A stretch of 64,000 bases of DNA from Echinostoma caproni (taxonomy: Eukaryota > Platyhelminthes > Trematoda > Plagiorchiida > Echinostomatidae): positions 90,803-154,802 of the forward strand of contig UZAN01039483.1 in assembly GCA_900618425.1 (NCBI GenBank). Reading direction: 5' to 3'. The number at the start of each line of letters is the position of its first letter. Positions within the stretch are counted from its first letter, which is position 1. Made by a program: the position numbers and the translations under genes. The notes under the pieces are model-generated. The model was not told the origin of the DNA, made no database searches, and saw nothing but the letters and a program-made list of their open reading frames with translations. Below are positions 39,401 through 53,100 of the stretch, in pieces.

Positions 39401-42400
39401 TATCAACCGTTTCTAACAAAAAAAATTAAATTTGTCAAAAACAACGACAATACCGGACTCTCTGTGAGCGAATCTATAATTGCAATACTGGTAGTATCAA
39501 ATCTCTGTAGGCATTACACATTTATCTAGATTTGTAACGCGTTAACTTCAGTAGAGTGTTTTCGTCCAAGTGATCGCTAAAGCCAGCCATGCTATGAACA
39601 AACTCCCGCGGCATGAGCCCCTTGAGATGTGTGACTGTATTAGTTATTCTGAATTTCACAATCCATCGGGTAAATGGCAAACATTCCGATCGGCTGAAAA
39701 AGGCAGTGTACCTAATAAGCGCCTGTGTTATCCGACTTACTTCCGAACGGGAATGGTTTGATTAAGACAAACCCGATTCCGGTTTATGTCCGCAACGCTT
39801 AGGGACAACAACAACAACAACAACAACCGTAGTGCAAAAAGTAGAGACGGAGTGCATGAAGTTCAACAAGGTGCAACCCAAACCAGGCGCACACATGTGT
39901 ATTTGGGAAGGCAAATGTGTTCTATTTGAATGTCGTAATAACTAGACTTTTCTGAATGGTACGTTTTTGAAATTGAAACTGTTTTAGGTTATTAAAGGTT
40001 AGAAAATCAACGAGGTCCGTTCGCCCTTGAATCTATTTCCAAATCAAGTTGATCTTTTCAGTGGTCGTCTGATGAGGAGAGACTGTAAAGCAAAATTTTC
40101 TAAATGGCATTTTTGCTAGAAATGATTTTTTTCAAGTTTATTTGAAAATATTTAGGAATCCCTTAACCCATAGTTTAAGAAACACAATTTTGAACAGGAC
40201 AAAATAAAAAGAACGTTCACAATAATACGCTTCGCATATGAGCTCCTCTAGCCTAGCATACTTCATTGGTACTTGGAACCAACATTGGACGTCAAGTAGG
40301 TCAGGATGGCGGAAGTGTTTGCGGATGACTTGGACATTTACTTATCAAATGGAACTTCAGGTAAGTAAACGCAGACAAAAAACTGGGAACATTTTCCTGG
40401 AATGTTCCCTCTTATACTGGACAGATGGTGAGTGGTCCAGTCAAACTGGCCTTCGGGTCGTCCCCTCTCGAGCAAGGTCAAATTATTTGGTGCAAACCGG
40501 CTGCAGAAGGACAATGGTAGCTGTGCCATTGCCATGCGGTAAAGTAATATGTAAAACGAAAACAATTCTCAACAGCATTCTTCCTGGTTAATAAAAGTTT
40601 AAACATTTAGTTGTGAACGTACACCCTGATGGCAACATTCTATAATCTATCGAAAGCTGTAACAATTTACTTATCTTTCATAGAGTGCACTCGGATTCCG
40701 TTTGCGCTATTCGAATAATGAAGCATGTTATTAACTTTTGGGAACTTTCAAGCACGAAACTGTTTTATCTTCTATCTAGTTATCTTATTTATTTTAAACT
40801 GGCACACGCCCAATGTGTAATTAGGACTACCTTCCTCGAAGCGCGAAGAACTTTTCACAAACTCGGAGGGAATTTTGAATGTACTAATTAAATCGGTTTG
40901 GTATTTTACAGCTTTTTTCTTTAGTTCGTCTCATCAGATAACTAAAGAAATAAAGTGGTTTCACATAACCTTGACTTATACACTCAATCTATCATATAGG
41001 CATGTATATTGAAAACCTACACGGTGGATGTATTTTAGGTTCATTCTTGTTCGGTGCCTATTCTCAGTGTCATGATTATTCGGAAGTGAAACCAAACGGT
41101 TTCAGTTGTTGTCGGAATCAAAGGTTTAAGGTAACGATCTTTTTCACCGCAAGCTGCACATATTTATATTCAGATATCTCAAATCGAGTTTACCTTTGTA
41201 GTTCGCATCAATTATTCCTTTTTGATCAATCTCTATGGAATCATGAAGTTTCAAATTCAAACTGACCCACGGATTGTTTATCCAAACTCTGCTCTGAAAG
41301 ACACTTGAGAGCTAGAATTGTATTCACATTTCCGGTTCAAAATGGATGAATGGATGGGAAAACTTCAAATACAGTGCTAACAAACCGCAATAGAGATGAG
41401 ACATTTATTGCCCAACACATAGTGGTCCCCCTTCTTCCCTCTCCAATAGCCACTGTGTGGTGCAAGTAACCGTTATGGTTCAACATGGGGGTGGGCTGGT
41501 GGTAGACCCTAGAATCACATACTTTGGATGGATTTTTCATTTCGGTTACCGAAAAAGTATTCGTCTACAGGATTCCAGTTACTGCCTTCCCCACAATGTG
41601 TGCTTCAATCCGCATTAGAAGAAATTTTTTTGCAAGCCGTTTCAGATTCGAATTTGTTTTGAGCATGGAGATGAACAGCATGTTGGGCACTGTATAATCA
41701 CACTATGAAGGCGTAGCAGTATACACCAGTAAGGCAAACTGGTTACCAGTACACAACCAGAATAAGTGTCAAAGTTATACATAAAGGTTTATTAATAATA
41801 AGTAATAGCCATTCGTTCACTATGAACTAAAATATTTTATTCTCCAGCTGGTTTTCTTATTTATACTTTACTTAATACTACCACGTAACGTCTTGAATTT
41901 GGATTCGTGCAACTTCTGTGGAATTGTCCTCTACGGACATACGAAATTCCTTTAATGGATTTGCAATGATTACATTAAACTTTGCCGGGTTTTCGAGCGT
42001 TTTGCGTTCCACACTAAGTAGCTTATGGTCACAATCTTTGATCAGATAACCCCAAATTCAAATTGCATGCAGTTACGTTGTAGCACCATGAACTGTCTCC
42101 ATATAGACATATGTAGCCTTATTGTTGTCGCTCGGTTTACATACACTGGAAATTTGTTGATCGGCAAAATCGATAACGACGTGCAATGCCCACATTGAAT
42201 TGGGTCAAGTTGATTGTTTGTCATCGATCAACAAATTGCCCATTTCCCATCCTGCCCAGAGGTGAGTCATCTAATTACTTTTCTCTCTGTCCCGTTCGAA
42301 ACAACCCTGTGCTTGACCCCATTTCCCCCGGAATGTCGATTACACTAAATGGCAAGTCAAATGAATAGAATGAAAAGCGAGGGTACGAGGGTGGGGTATA

Positions 42401-45400
42401 GTTGGAAATCACGAAGACAAGTTCCGTCCAACAAACAACCTATTCGTTCACGACTGTACTGAAGGTCAACATTCTTACTTGTGCCATGCTGTTCAGGCGT
42501 TTACCATCGGACTGTTTAGACACTAATGACAAACACACACGATTATGATTTCCCCCCAAATTTTTCCAATGAATAATGAACAAACGAGGCTGGCTTCCCT
42601 CGCTTTACTTTATTTTAGTATAAACTGAAAGGTGCTAACTCAAATCTTGATCGCGATTCGTAACTATGCAAAAACATTTCAGACTTTGCTTGGGCCAGAG
42701 AACAACCGGAAAAGCTCATGAGGTTAAATCCATTAGGACAATTTTGTTGTCCTCACACAGGTAACCCCGACTGTTCATACCCAGCATTCATGCACTTTGC
42801 TCGGATTTACCTTGACCGGTTAGATTGGTGCAGTCTAACACGAAGTGATCAACCGATCAGTTAGTTGCTTCTGATGCTTTTGGATATCATATATAATCAT
42901 CAGAAAAATCACCAATGCATCTTGATAGGCCTTTGGTGCAAGTACAAATAGAGTGTTGTTTGAAGCGAGTGAATACAGATCATTCAGGGCAATCTTTCAA
43001 TCTACTTACAACAGATTTTTGCAATAAAATATACTTGGCAGAATCAAATTGACACTAAAAAAACACAAAGTTATCAAAGTTACTGAACGCGAAAATTGGG
43101 TTGCTCTAAATTTAATTGTCTCTGTAATTTTGCTGAAAGCCCAAATGATAAACGATTAGAATGGTTGTTGACAATCCGTTACACTGCAGACAGTTCGTAA
43201 AGTGCAAAGAGACAAGAATGATGTTCACGTAAATTAGAAACACCACATGTGAGATATAATGGAAAGAAATTCATTTCACTGAATTTTCTAAATCTTATCG
43301 ATCCCAGTTAGTCAGACAACTTGAATAGAGTATCCATATCAATCAAACAACACTGATTGACGTTGACAACTCAAATACAATAACTATGCCTCATTGTGCA
43401 GATTGAGGGTCCGAAAATGCTTTCAAAATACAGTGTGTGTGTGTGTGTGTGATACAGTATGCATTTTACTATATAATGCGGTTTTCGATTGCTTCACAAA
43501 TGACAAATGAAACTGATTGGTAAGTGGCGGGTTGATAAGAATCCAGAAGAAATTTGAGCGAAACTAAAATGGATATAGCCTCGTTTGAGGCAACTACGAT
43601 TGTTTATCACCTAAAGTATATTGAGCAGCTGTTCGGAAGCCGGACTCAGTTCATCTGTAACATGAGATAAATGAAACCATAAATCACGGTGTTTATCCGA
43701 TGATATTCTTTTGATAAAATTGACATTGAACTTGATTTACGTAGTTTATTAAATGATTCTGGTCACCATTTATTTGGTTTTCATTTGACATCAATCAATA
43801 CATATATTTATTGCGGTTTGGGGAACATAAAATGGAGATAACTAACCGGTGCAAAAGTTGTTCGATCGCTTGGTCATTACAATGGCAGTGGCTATTTGTC
43901 CATACGGTTGGAATATTTTCTTCAAATCTTCTACGTTACCAGCAGTCCATGTTTCCGGGATATTGGTGATATAAACATTGTGTGGATCCTTTTCTGACTC
44001 CTGGGTTTGGGTTTGAATGGGAATGAAAACAGGCGTGTATCAACACTTGGAAAATTCATAACCATGTTAACTGTCACAAAAAGTAACGAATGATACCTAC
44101 GGTTTACCAACGGCTGTTTCAGTTATTCTCATCTGTTGAGTCGTCAAGCCCCAGATTAGTGAGNNNNNNNNNNNNNNNNNNNNNNNNNNNNNNNNNNNNN
44201 NNNNNNNNNNNNNNNNNNNNNNNNNNNNNNNNNNNNNNNNNNNNNNNNNNNNNNNNNNNNNNNNNNNNNNNNNNNNNNNNNNNNNNNNNNNNNNNNNNNN
44301 NNNNNNNNNNNNNNNNNNNNNNNNNNNNNNNNNNNNNNNNNNNNNNNNNNNNNNNNNNNNNNNNNNNNNNNNNNNNNNNNNNNNNNNNNNNNNNNNNNNN
44401 NNNNNNNNNNNNNNNNNNNNNNNNNNNNNNNNNNNNNNNNNNNNNNNNNNNNNNNNNNNNNNNNNNNNNNNNNNNNNNNNNNNNNNNNNNNNNNNNNNNN
44501 NNNNNNNNNNNNNNNNNNNNNNNNNNNNNNNNNNNNNNNNNNNNNNNNNNNNNNNNNNNNNNNNNNNNNNNNNNNNNNNNNNNNNNNNNNNNNNNNNNNN
44601 NNNNNNNNNNNNNNNNNNNNNNNNNNNNNNNNNNNNNNNNNNNNNNNNNNNNNNNNNNNNNNNNNNNNNNNNNNNNNNNNNNNNNNNNNNNNNNNNNNNN
44701 NNNNNNNNNNNNNNNNNNNNNNNNNNNNNNNNNNNNNNNNNNNNNNNNNNNNNNNNNNNNNNNNNNNNNNNNNNNNNNNNNNNNNNNNNNNNNNNNNNNN
44801 NNNNNNNNNNNNNNNNNNNNNNNNTTATTTTTACATTCCCTTGTGAACTTGGGGTTATCTTCACGTGCAGTATTACAGCTCTCCATCGTTGTTTACATTT
44901 AGGACGTTTTGAGGTTTCTAACCAATGTTTTGATACCAAAGAGAGATCTCAATTTCTGTTTCCTAGGATAGAGTATAATGAACTGTACTGGCAGCTAATT
45001 TTTCTAAACCTGGGTTTGATTTGCTCTCTGCCTTCCACCGAGTGATCTCAACTGGAATAACAATAACCAATAAGTGGTTCTGGGTCGGGGCACGTGACAA
45101 GCGAAGTTTGTGTTTATTCTGGGACTGCTGAAGATGCTTAAATACATAGTTTGTGTGTAATTTTAAATCATAGCAGGTAGTTGAACGAATTGAATAGGTG
45201 AGTCCCACAAAGGGATTTGAATAATAGAATATAACTAGCAGATAAAATGAACAACAAAACAAAACTATGATATTACGGATCATGTCATCTCAAATTTTCC
45301 ATTAAATTGATCAACAATAACTGTTCCTTTTGCAAGACACCAATGGAAAGTAATAAGTGAGGGAGTCACATAGCAATATTGTTTCATAGCAACGAAAAAT

Positions 45401-48400
45401 GAATTTTTCCCACGGTCGACAGTAGAAAACGTTTAAAATACACGTATTCTCCTTATTATTCAAAGCTCCGTTGTAACCAAAGCACCTGTTACAGAATAGT
45501 AGCTAACAATAATTTAAGGCAGATTAGTGATTATTGATTTTGTACTAATATACATATAAATGAACTTCGATTGTATTCGTTAAAAACAATTGATAAATAC
45601 CACTGAATTATTTAACGCGGATTTATATTGTTTATTATTTATTTGTTTCATAGGTGCTGCTTTTTTCTGAATGGTAAACTCACATAGGCAAAATTGACGT
45701 AAAGTTCACGATTGTTTGATTTGATATGGAGTAGTGCAGCTCGAGCGGCCACATTGCTTGTGAAATCGATGAATCCATACACTGTACGATTGGGGCAAAA
45801 AATAGATATACATTAGGACTTTCCATATGTTATTATATATCTCATAATGACAATAAAAACAAAAGAGATTGTTTTTCATTCACTAAATATAGTATTTATC
45901 GTACAATCATCTTAACATACGCCAAACAAAAGGCCAGAAGAATCATCCAGTTTCACTCGATGCGGAGTCAATCATGAACTTGAGGTACAGGCAAGTATCA
46001 ACTAGCAATCTTCTTCGGAAAATGACACGAGATGCTGTTTAGAAATGAAAAGTGTTCTCTTTATGACTCATCAACAGAACAACAAGGAGAATAATCTCAG
46101 CCGTAGTGGAAGTCTATTGAAGGGACCATTTCCTTACAACCCAAATGCATCAATAGATAATGAATCAAGAGTACGTGATTGTTCTTGGTGAACAAACAAC
46201 CTGAATATACGTTTGAAGAGGCTACTGGTTGAAATATCATGTTTCCAAAGCATTTTTATCACCGCAATTTACATTATTTTATGCTGGTTTGTCGAATGTG
46301 TTTGAATGGATGATTTCTCTAGCTCAGAGACATTACGATTATTTTCATTTTGACGAAAAGGACTTCAAACTTGGAAACTGAAGCCGTTGAGAATGGAGTG
46401 TAGACATACTTTCCCCTTCCGTGCCACTGATAAGCTTGACGGACCGAATCAGTTCCTTGTCCGGAGCCAAGGTGTGCAGCTGTTCCTCTGTGAACGTGGA
46501 CGGTAAACCCCGAATATACAGATTGGTTTTTGATGAATGCTGAAAAGATAGCACAGAAGTACTCTGAAAGAGTTTTCTCACCAATATTTCATGCAGCTTG
46601 CTGTAAACAGATAATTGGACACTGGGAAATGAAACTCAGTTTATCTATACAGAAAGAGGCAAATATCGCGAAATGCTAACATCTCGTATAATCTTCACGA
46701 AGTTAGTAAAAATGCCACCTACATAAAGCTTTCGTTCAGAGGTGACCATATATACAGTGATGTACGCCATAAGTTGAGGTCAGCTCTAGACCGTACATTC
46801 CCGGCTACTCAACTCAGACTCATAGTCTCCACTCGTGGAATTGATTTGGGCGAACTTATATATGATTAGTAAACCGGTGCCGTTTCATGCACTGCATGCC
46901 AGTTCACCTGTGGTTGCGGTGACGCATACACAGGCAGAATCAACAGATGGCCGAACATACTCCAAAGTGGTTGGTAAAATCGATGACGCAACCGACAATC
47001 GACAGTGAAGTGGTCACAAGAAATCCAGGGTCATCTCTTGCAAAACATACCATGACAGTAAGACACAATTGACCCCAAATCGTCTTTCAAACCACTATTA
47101 CGTAATAGTAATGCCAAACGTTTAGCACCTTGTGAAACGCGGCTTGTTGGATTAGATCACTTTTCCTTATGAGCAAAAACGTTTTTGGTATAACGAATCC
47201 ATTTACCGTGGATTTGACCTTTTACTTCTTTGTATGTTTAAACACTTTCTTTCAACCCCATGTGCCTGCTTGTTTAAAGTCAGTGATTGAGAACATTAAA
47301 CGAAATGTTAACATCTCCCTACATTTGTCTTCTTTCTGTATTGATGAAATGGATAAAGGGGACTCAATGTTCAAACTCAGTTTAGTTGATTCACACCCAT
47401 GATACGACTGATTGCATTGCATTAAGTGCTGAGTTAAAACTCAAATGGGTAACTGTTTTTTGATCAGCTTCTCACAATTGGAATTATTGTTCACCTTGAT
47501 AGAAAACAACAACAAAGCTGTTGGCTATAACTCGTTGGCTCTTCTGTGTCCCTCATTTATTCGTATGAAATCATGGAACATCAATAACCACAGTTAGTGA
47601 ACTTATACATTGTTTTCAAATCATGCTCACTTTCTTCTGGCGTGCGTGACTGATTTGAACGTTGGACCCATTTCGAGCCAAGTCATCCATGAATGAGGGC
47701 ATTGAATGCAATATCATGGATTTGGAATCGCCCAGAATGGATCCACCGGCTTTTGCGTGTCCCAACAGGCCCGACTGTGATTCGAAATTTGGTTTCTGAT
47801 TTTTACCATTCTCGGAGATTTTGAGCGGCTGACTGTGTTGTGTTGAACGAATTGTGGCCAAACTTTGAACCGCCAGTGATTCTTTCCCATTTCGCTCACC
47901 AGATCCAATTATAGATGCTGGTATTTGATTTGACGTCATACTTCCGGACATGTATTGCCCACTGAGTGCAAGAGCGTTTTGCATCATAATATTGGCGTTT
48001 TGTGAGGAGATCAAAATTGGTCTTATCGGGTTCTGATTCTGCGGGGGCGGATTCATTCCGGATGCGTGTTCACTATCCACGGGAAGAGTGCAACCGGACC
48101 ACTGATTGACTTCCGGTGGATAACTCGATGGAATTTGTCCAGGGAGTGTCAACTGGTTTGTGCACATTGGCTCATAGTGTGGTGTTAAAGTGTTGGCCGA
48201 ATTCAAATCCTGAGCGGTGCCAATTACCCCGGTAGGAATGTCGAAATTGGTTGTTGCAGTGTACGCTTGGTGTAGATTAGCAGCCTCGTGAACAGCTTGA
48301 GCCGAGAGAACAGCTGGTGGACTGCTATAGGCAGAATCACTCCCCGAACCAACATCGGCACTGGGAACTGTTGGAGTTGGATAGAGCATTGCTGTGCTTG

Positions 48401-50096
48401 GAATGGCGAACAACTGGCCATCAGCACTGTAAACGTATATGAAACTTGTGGGCATTACACAGGAATCACCATTATTGTTGTAAGTGATGACATTAGGCAT
48501 GATGGGTCCGGTGGTTGCGTTCCCATCCGGAATACCTGCTCCTAGAATATACGAACGCGAAATGTCTGTTGACTCGGATCCCGTTATAGGCACCGCAACA
48601 GAACAACTATTTCCCTGCCGCACACCATCTCCCACAGTAAGCAGTGATCGTGGTTTAGTCGAAAGTGATGATATATACGTGCTTGTTCCATCATCAGCCT
48701 CTCTGTTTGGATTGGCTTTCAAATCTCCTTGACGAGTTACGTTTTTATTCACGTCCAGTGCATCTGTTCTGTTTGTTTTTCGTTCCAGTTGGTTCAAACC
48801 ATCGGTCGAAACAGGCATGTCACCAGTCCCTTTGCTCATATCCTCGGTTTGTACAGAGACGCTGGGTAGTTCTTGGCTTGAGCCTTTGGCACTTAAAGAT
48901 GTTTTCTGTACACAGTAATTTTTTCCACTGTGTAGTTTACTGTCTGTTAGAAAAGGAGAAGAACATGAGACAAACAAAATGGATTTGTTTGGAAAAAATG
49001 GTCGTTCGACATAACTTTAAGTCTCACTCATAAAAAGATCGGTACTCAATACCTAAATCATCATGACAGTTCTGCTCACGTCTAACAGTTAGGCAAATAT
49101 GTCACGTGAAAGTTTTACACAATAGCCGTTACTTATCATCTATATACTCTCATTTATTGACTCCCAAATCGTAAATTACGATCTTTGTGGACATCACGTA
49201 TCTCATCTCCGCTGCTCAAGCTGTTCACCTATAAACGTCATTTAAATTTCCCGTATATTAATGGATCTTTATGCGGCATATCACCTAGCAGCTCAAAGTA
49301 ATGATATATTGTCAATATATCACTGTGTATTATAAGTTTCAAAGGTGAAAAGTATCCTTTATTTTAGTGCACGATAATCTTCATTGTTTTGCAGCGTTTC
49401 ATAGGTGCGACGGAAAAATTAACTTATGATCGACCGCAGCATGGGAAAACTGAATCTCCGTATGGTTGCACCGAACTATGGCGAAAGAATGGGAAAATTT
49501 ATGAGTATTCATTTATATATGCATATATATATATACAAATATATACATTGGTCTAATCAAAACTGAAGCAACAGTTCCCTATGACGCACTTGTGGGTTCG
49601 TATAGGCAACAGCATTTATACTGGGGTAATTTTTTTTCCAGATAATAATAAGCAAGCTTTATTTAGTCTTTATATCATTGATTTTCCTGATCCGTTTATA
49701 CTCAGTAGATGGAATGGTTCAGAATATAGCGGATACTTTTATTTCATCGGTAGACCATGATGAGCTAGGAGGTAAATAAAGAGAACGGCACAGTTTTTAT
49801 TTACAACAACCGATATGGCAAGGGTTTGTGGGAATAATTTATGATAATTCTTGCGTCATTCCTATTAGAAAATATTGTCTTTTCATAGTTGATAAAGTTT
49901 GTGATTATTTAATCATGGCAACCAAGGATAGGCACATTTAATTGGCACTCATGCAGACTAGAAAGTGCGTAGATCGAAGTGGATAATATATAAATTAGTG
50001 TCAAAGCCTAAAGTAGTTATATAGGTGATAGATGTAATGAAACTGAATTTGATCATAAAGATAATATTTTAGTGCATCATAATCAACCAGTACTAA

Positions 50097-50129
<33 letters not shown>

Positions 50130-53100
50130 TGTGTATATACTTGTATGTTTTTGTGTGAGTGTTAATCTCACCACTTATGTCCTCGTATGAGAAATTTTTC
50201 TTCGGCACATTCAGCTTTACGTTTACGCTTACAAGCAAATCTAGTGTATGACCTGCAAGTGGTGTACGCAAAAAATATAATCCAAATATCAGTATAGTTA
50301 TTGCCAAAGTAGGGTCTGATCCAATTCCCCAGATCGTAATCGGCTTAAGTAGTAATACATCGATGCGCACAGTCAGCCGGTTAGTTGTAAAAAGCATATT
50401 TGCTCACATTTTGCCGCATTTGGCAGATCGATTTGTTTTGATTCCAGATAAACGTGCTCTAATCAATCTCTCTGATTTCCCGGAAAATGTTACTTTGGTT
50501 CGCTAGAGTTCTGCCGTGATGACTAATGTTGATTCGTTTGTCTGTGCGCGTGCGTGCGTACGTGTTTGAGCACACGTATACTTGTGAACATATTCGTATA
50601 TGCTTGATAATCAGTGGCGCCTCGACCGAAATTCGGAAGTCATAAAACTGCGAGCAATTGAGTGACATATCCAAATTATGCCTATTCTTATCACTCTACC
50701 TAATTCATGTGCAACTCAAATGGTTTTAGGAAGGCTTGCGGAAAGAAAAATTTTATCGTAGCTTGTGATCACTTTTGCGTGAAATAAAGCAAAGCAGATT
50801 AACACAGTAGGTGCTTTAAACACATCTAGAATGAACTATTCCAAACACCTGACATCTTGAGTGGAGATATGTATTTTTAAAAAGTTTAAATAAAATAAAG
50901 GGACAGGAATACTTCATTTATGAGGATTGTTGTGTTGATAAAAGCGTTTTTTGGGATCGCAGGATGGTGGTCTTGCTTTTCCAAGGCTGTCGCTACACAA
51001 CTGGGAAGAAACGTGACATAATTTGAACTATGCCTGTCATTATGCATTGTCTTCATTAATGATTGAAAAATACAAGGCCGTTTCACGATGAAACTGGCAT
51101 CTCAGATCTTCCAGTGCTGCGTGGGAATGCATGCGTGAATTCAACTAAATAATATTTTCCAAGAACAATTTATATTTATAACTGTTTTTTCGGGGTGTTT
51201 GTACCCGGATATCTTGCATTAATTTCTGTTCTAATTAGCAAAATAGCACAACAGGCGTCGTGCTTCGCCCGCAAATCGCCGGAGCTTCTTAAAGCCGCCT
51301 GATCGGCATTCTCTTCTATTAAATGTCCTGCAGCCATTCGAATATGTGATTTGCGACTGGGTTACATTACATTCAACTAATGATGGGTTTATTGATCCAC
51401 AGTGTGGCGTACAACAACATAGTGTGCGTTGGTGCACACGATGTGCCCGGATCTGGACTCCAAGACAATTTACACCTTTTGCTATCGGCCCACGATAGAT
51501 CACATTGGTATGTGATTTCTGTGTAGTTGGAACGGCGTCACACTAGAGGATATATATATATATATGACTGGTTTGGTTATAAGGTAGACGCAGCTAATCT
51601 AATAAACATATAAACGTAAAACTTACATTCATTGAGGTCGGTGAAAAATGGACCGTGGAAAATGCGTTTACTAAGTTAAAAATTGGCAAGAAAGGTCACT
51701 AACTACAGCATTTACCGCAATTCATTGCCCATTTCATTGGATATAAAATGCAAACGGAGCTCTGGCATTATTTTGTTCTGGAAATTGTTCTCTTGCTTCT
51801 AAGTATAATTTGTTATCTACCAATGCACGTGAATTGACTAGGAAAATGGTTACATTTATTGCACTTTTAAGTAACTTCTTAGATTGAATTTTCCATCAAT
51901 CTCAGAAAACACAACGCATGAAACGTTTACCTTTTTCGGTGTTATTCAAGCTTTCAAATCTGATTCATTTTATCATTGTATAATATCACTATCATTTGCT
52001 AAGAGTCACAGAATATGCCCATTGATTGATCGTATTGAAATTGTTTCATATAAATGTGATTGTAAAGGTTTGAAAAAGAATTCACCGAAAACATATGTTC
52101 ACCTACACTATATTTGCTAAAAGGATTTTGGAACATGTAAAATTGTCAGCAAAACTTTAAAAAGTTAATTCGTCAATCCCAGATTACCACATTAACAATC
52201 TGTGATGAAATAACGTTGGGACGCACGCCCAGCGATACCTGCTTCACTGGGATGAAAGTAGTTCAGTTTTGGACGACAGGAGAGACAATATCATCAATTA
52301 TAAAAGAAAATCGTCCAAATAATATGGAGAAAAAATGTTGACCAAATAACGAAACGGAATAATAAACATTAGACTATAGCGGCTTCATTCTCAGCGTAAG
52401 ATTCGGATCGTGGCTTAATTTTGAAGTGAAATGCGATCGATCGACTGGAGTCAAATCAAGCATTGTGAAAAATGGCATAACTTTTTCCATTCCGCTTATT
52501 TCCGTCAACTTTCTATGGATTGAAATGATGCTTGATATTGAGCAAAAATTAAAATAACGCAATATTAGCAATTCATTAGTTACATAAATTAAATAAACTA
52601 TACTTTATTATCATAACAACCACACAAAAAGGATATGATAGTGAAAAACTTTGACAATACTGTTTTAGACATTAAAAGAATATGACCTGCTTTGAATCCT
52701 TCAATGTAAAAGGAAAGTACATAGGCATATTGAAACCTTTCAAATTGATAATCCTATTCTTCAATGGAATACCATGAAAAAAACTCAAAATAACTGACCT
52801 CAATTACGGACTTTCGAAAACTCAAAGTTTTCATACGGGTAAAAAACCCACGGATTTCACGAGAACAAATGTGATGAGAATATTTGGTTTGAAATACTTA
52901 ATAGAAGCTCAAACGAGCCCCTTATCTTATCAATTCGAGTTGGCTCTTATCGGTTTATTTCACGCAGCCGTTTCACGCTATCGAACGAGCGAGCTGACAG
53001 TAATTCATTTCGAGAATCATGGCTACAAAAATTGAATTCATGTTCACTCAGGCGATCAATCTAAGTTATAACCAAATTAGCAGGTGTTTATCAAAATATG

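Noticed and set aside
44090..44939. Long open frames across the second N run
   Set aside because: Artefact of the gap, lying inside intron 6.
48288..49033. Plus-strand ORFs opposite exon 4
   Set aside because: Shadows of exon 4; no independent splice or start signals.
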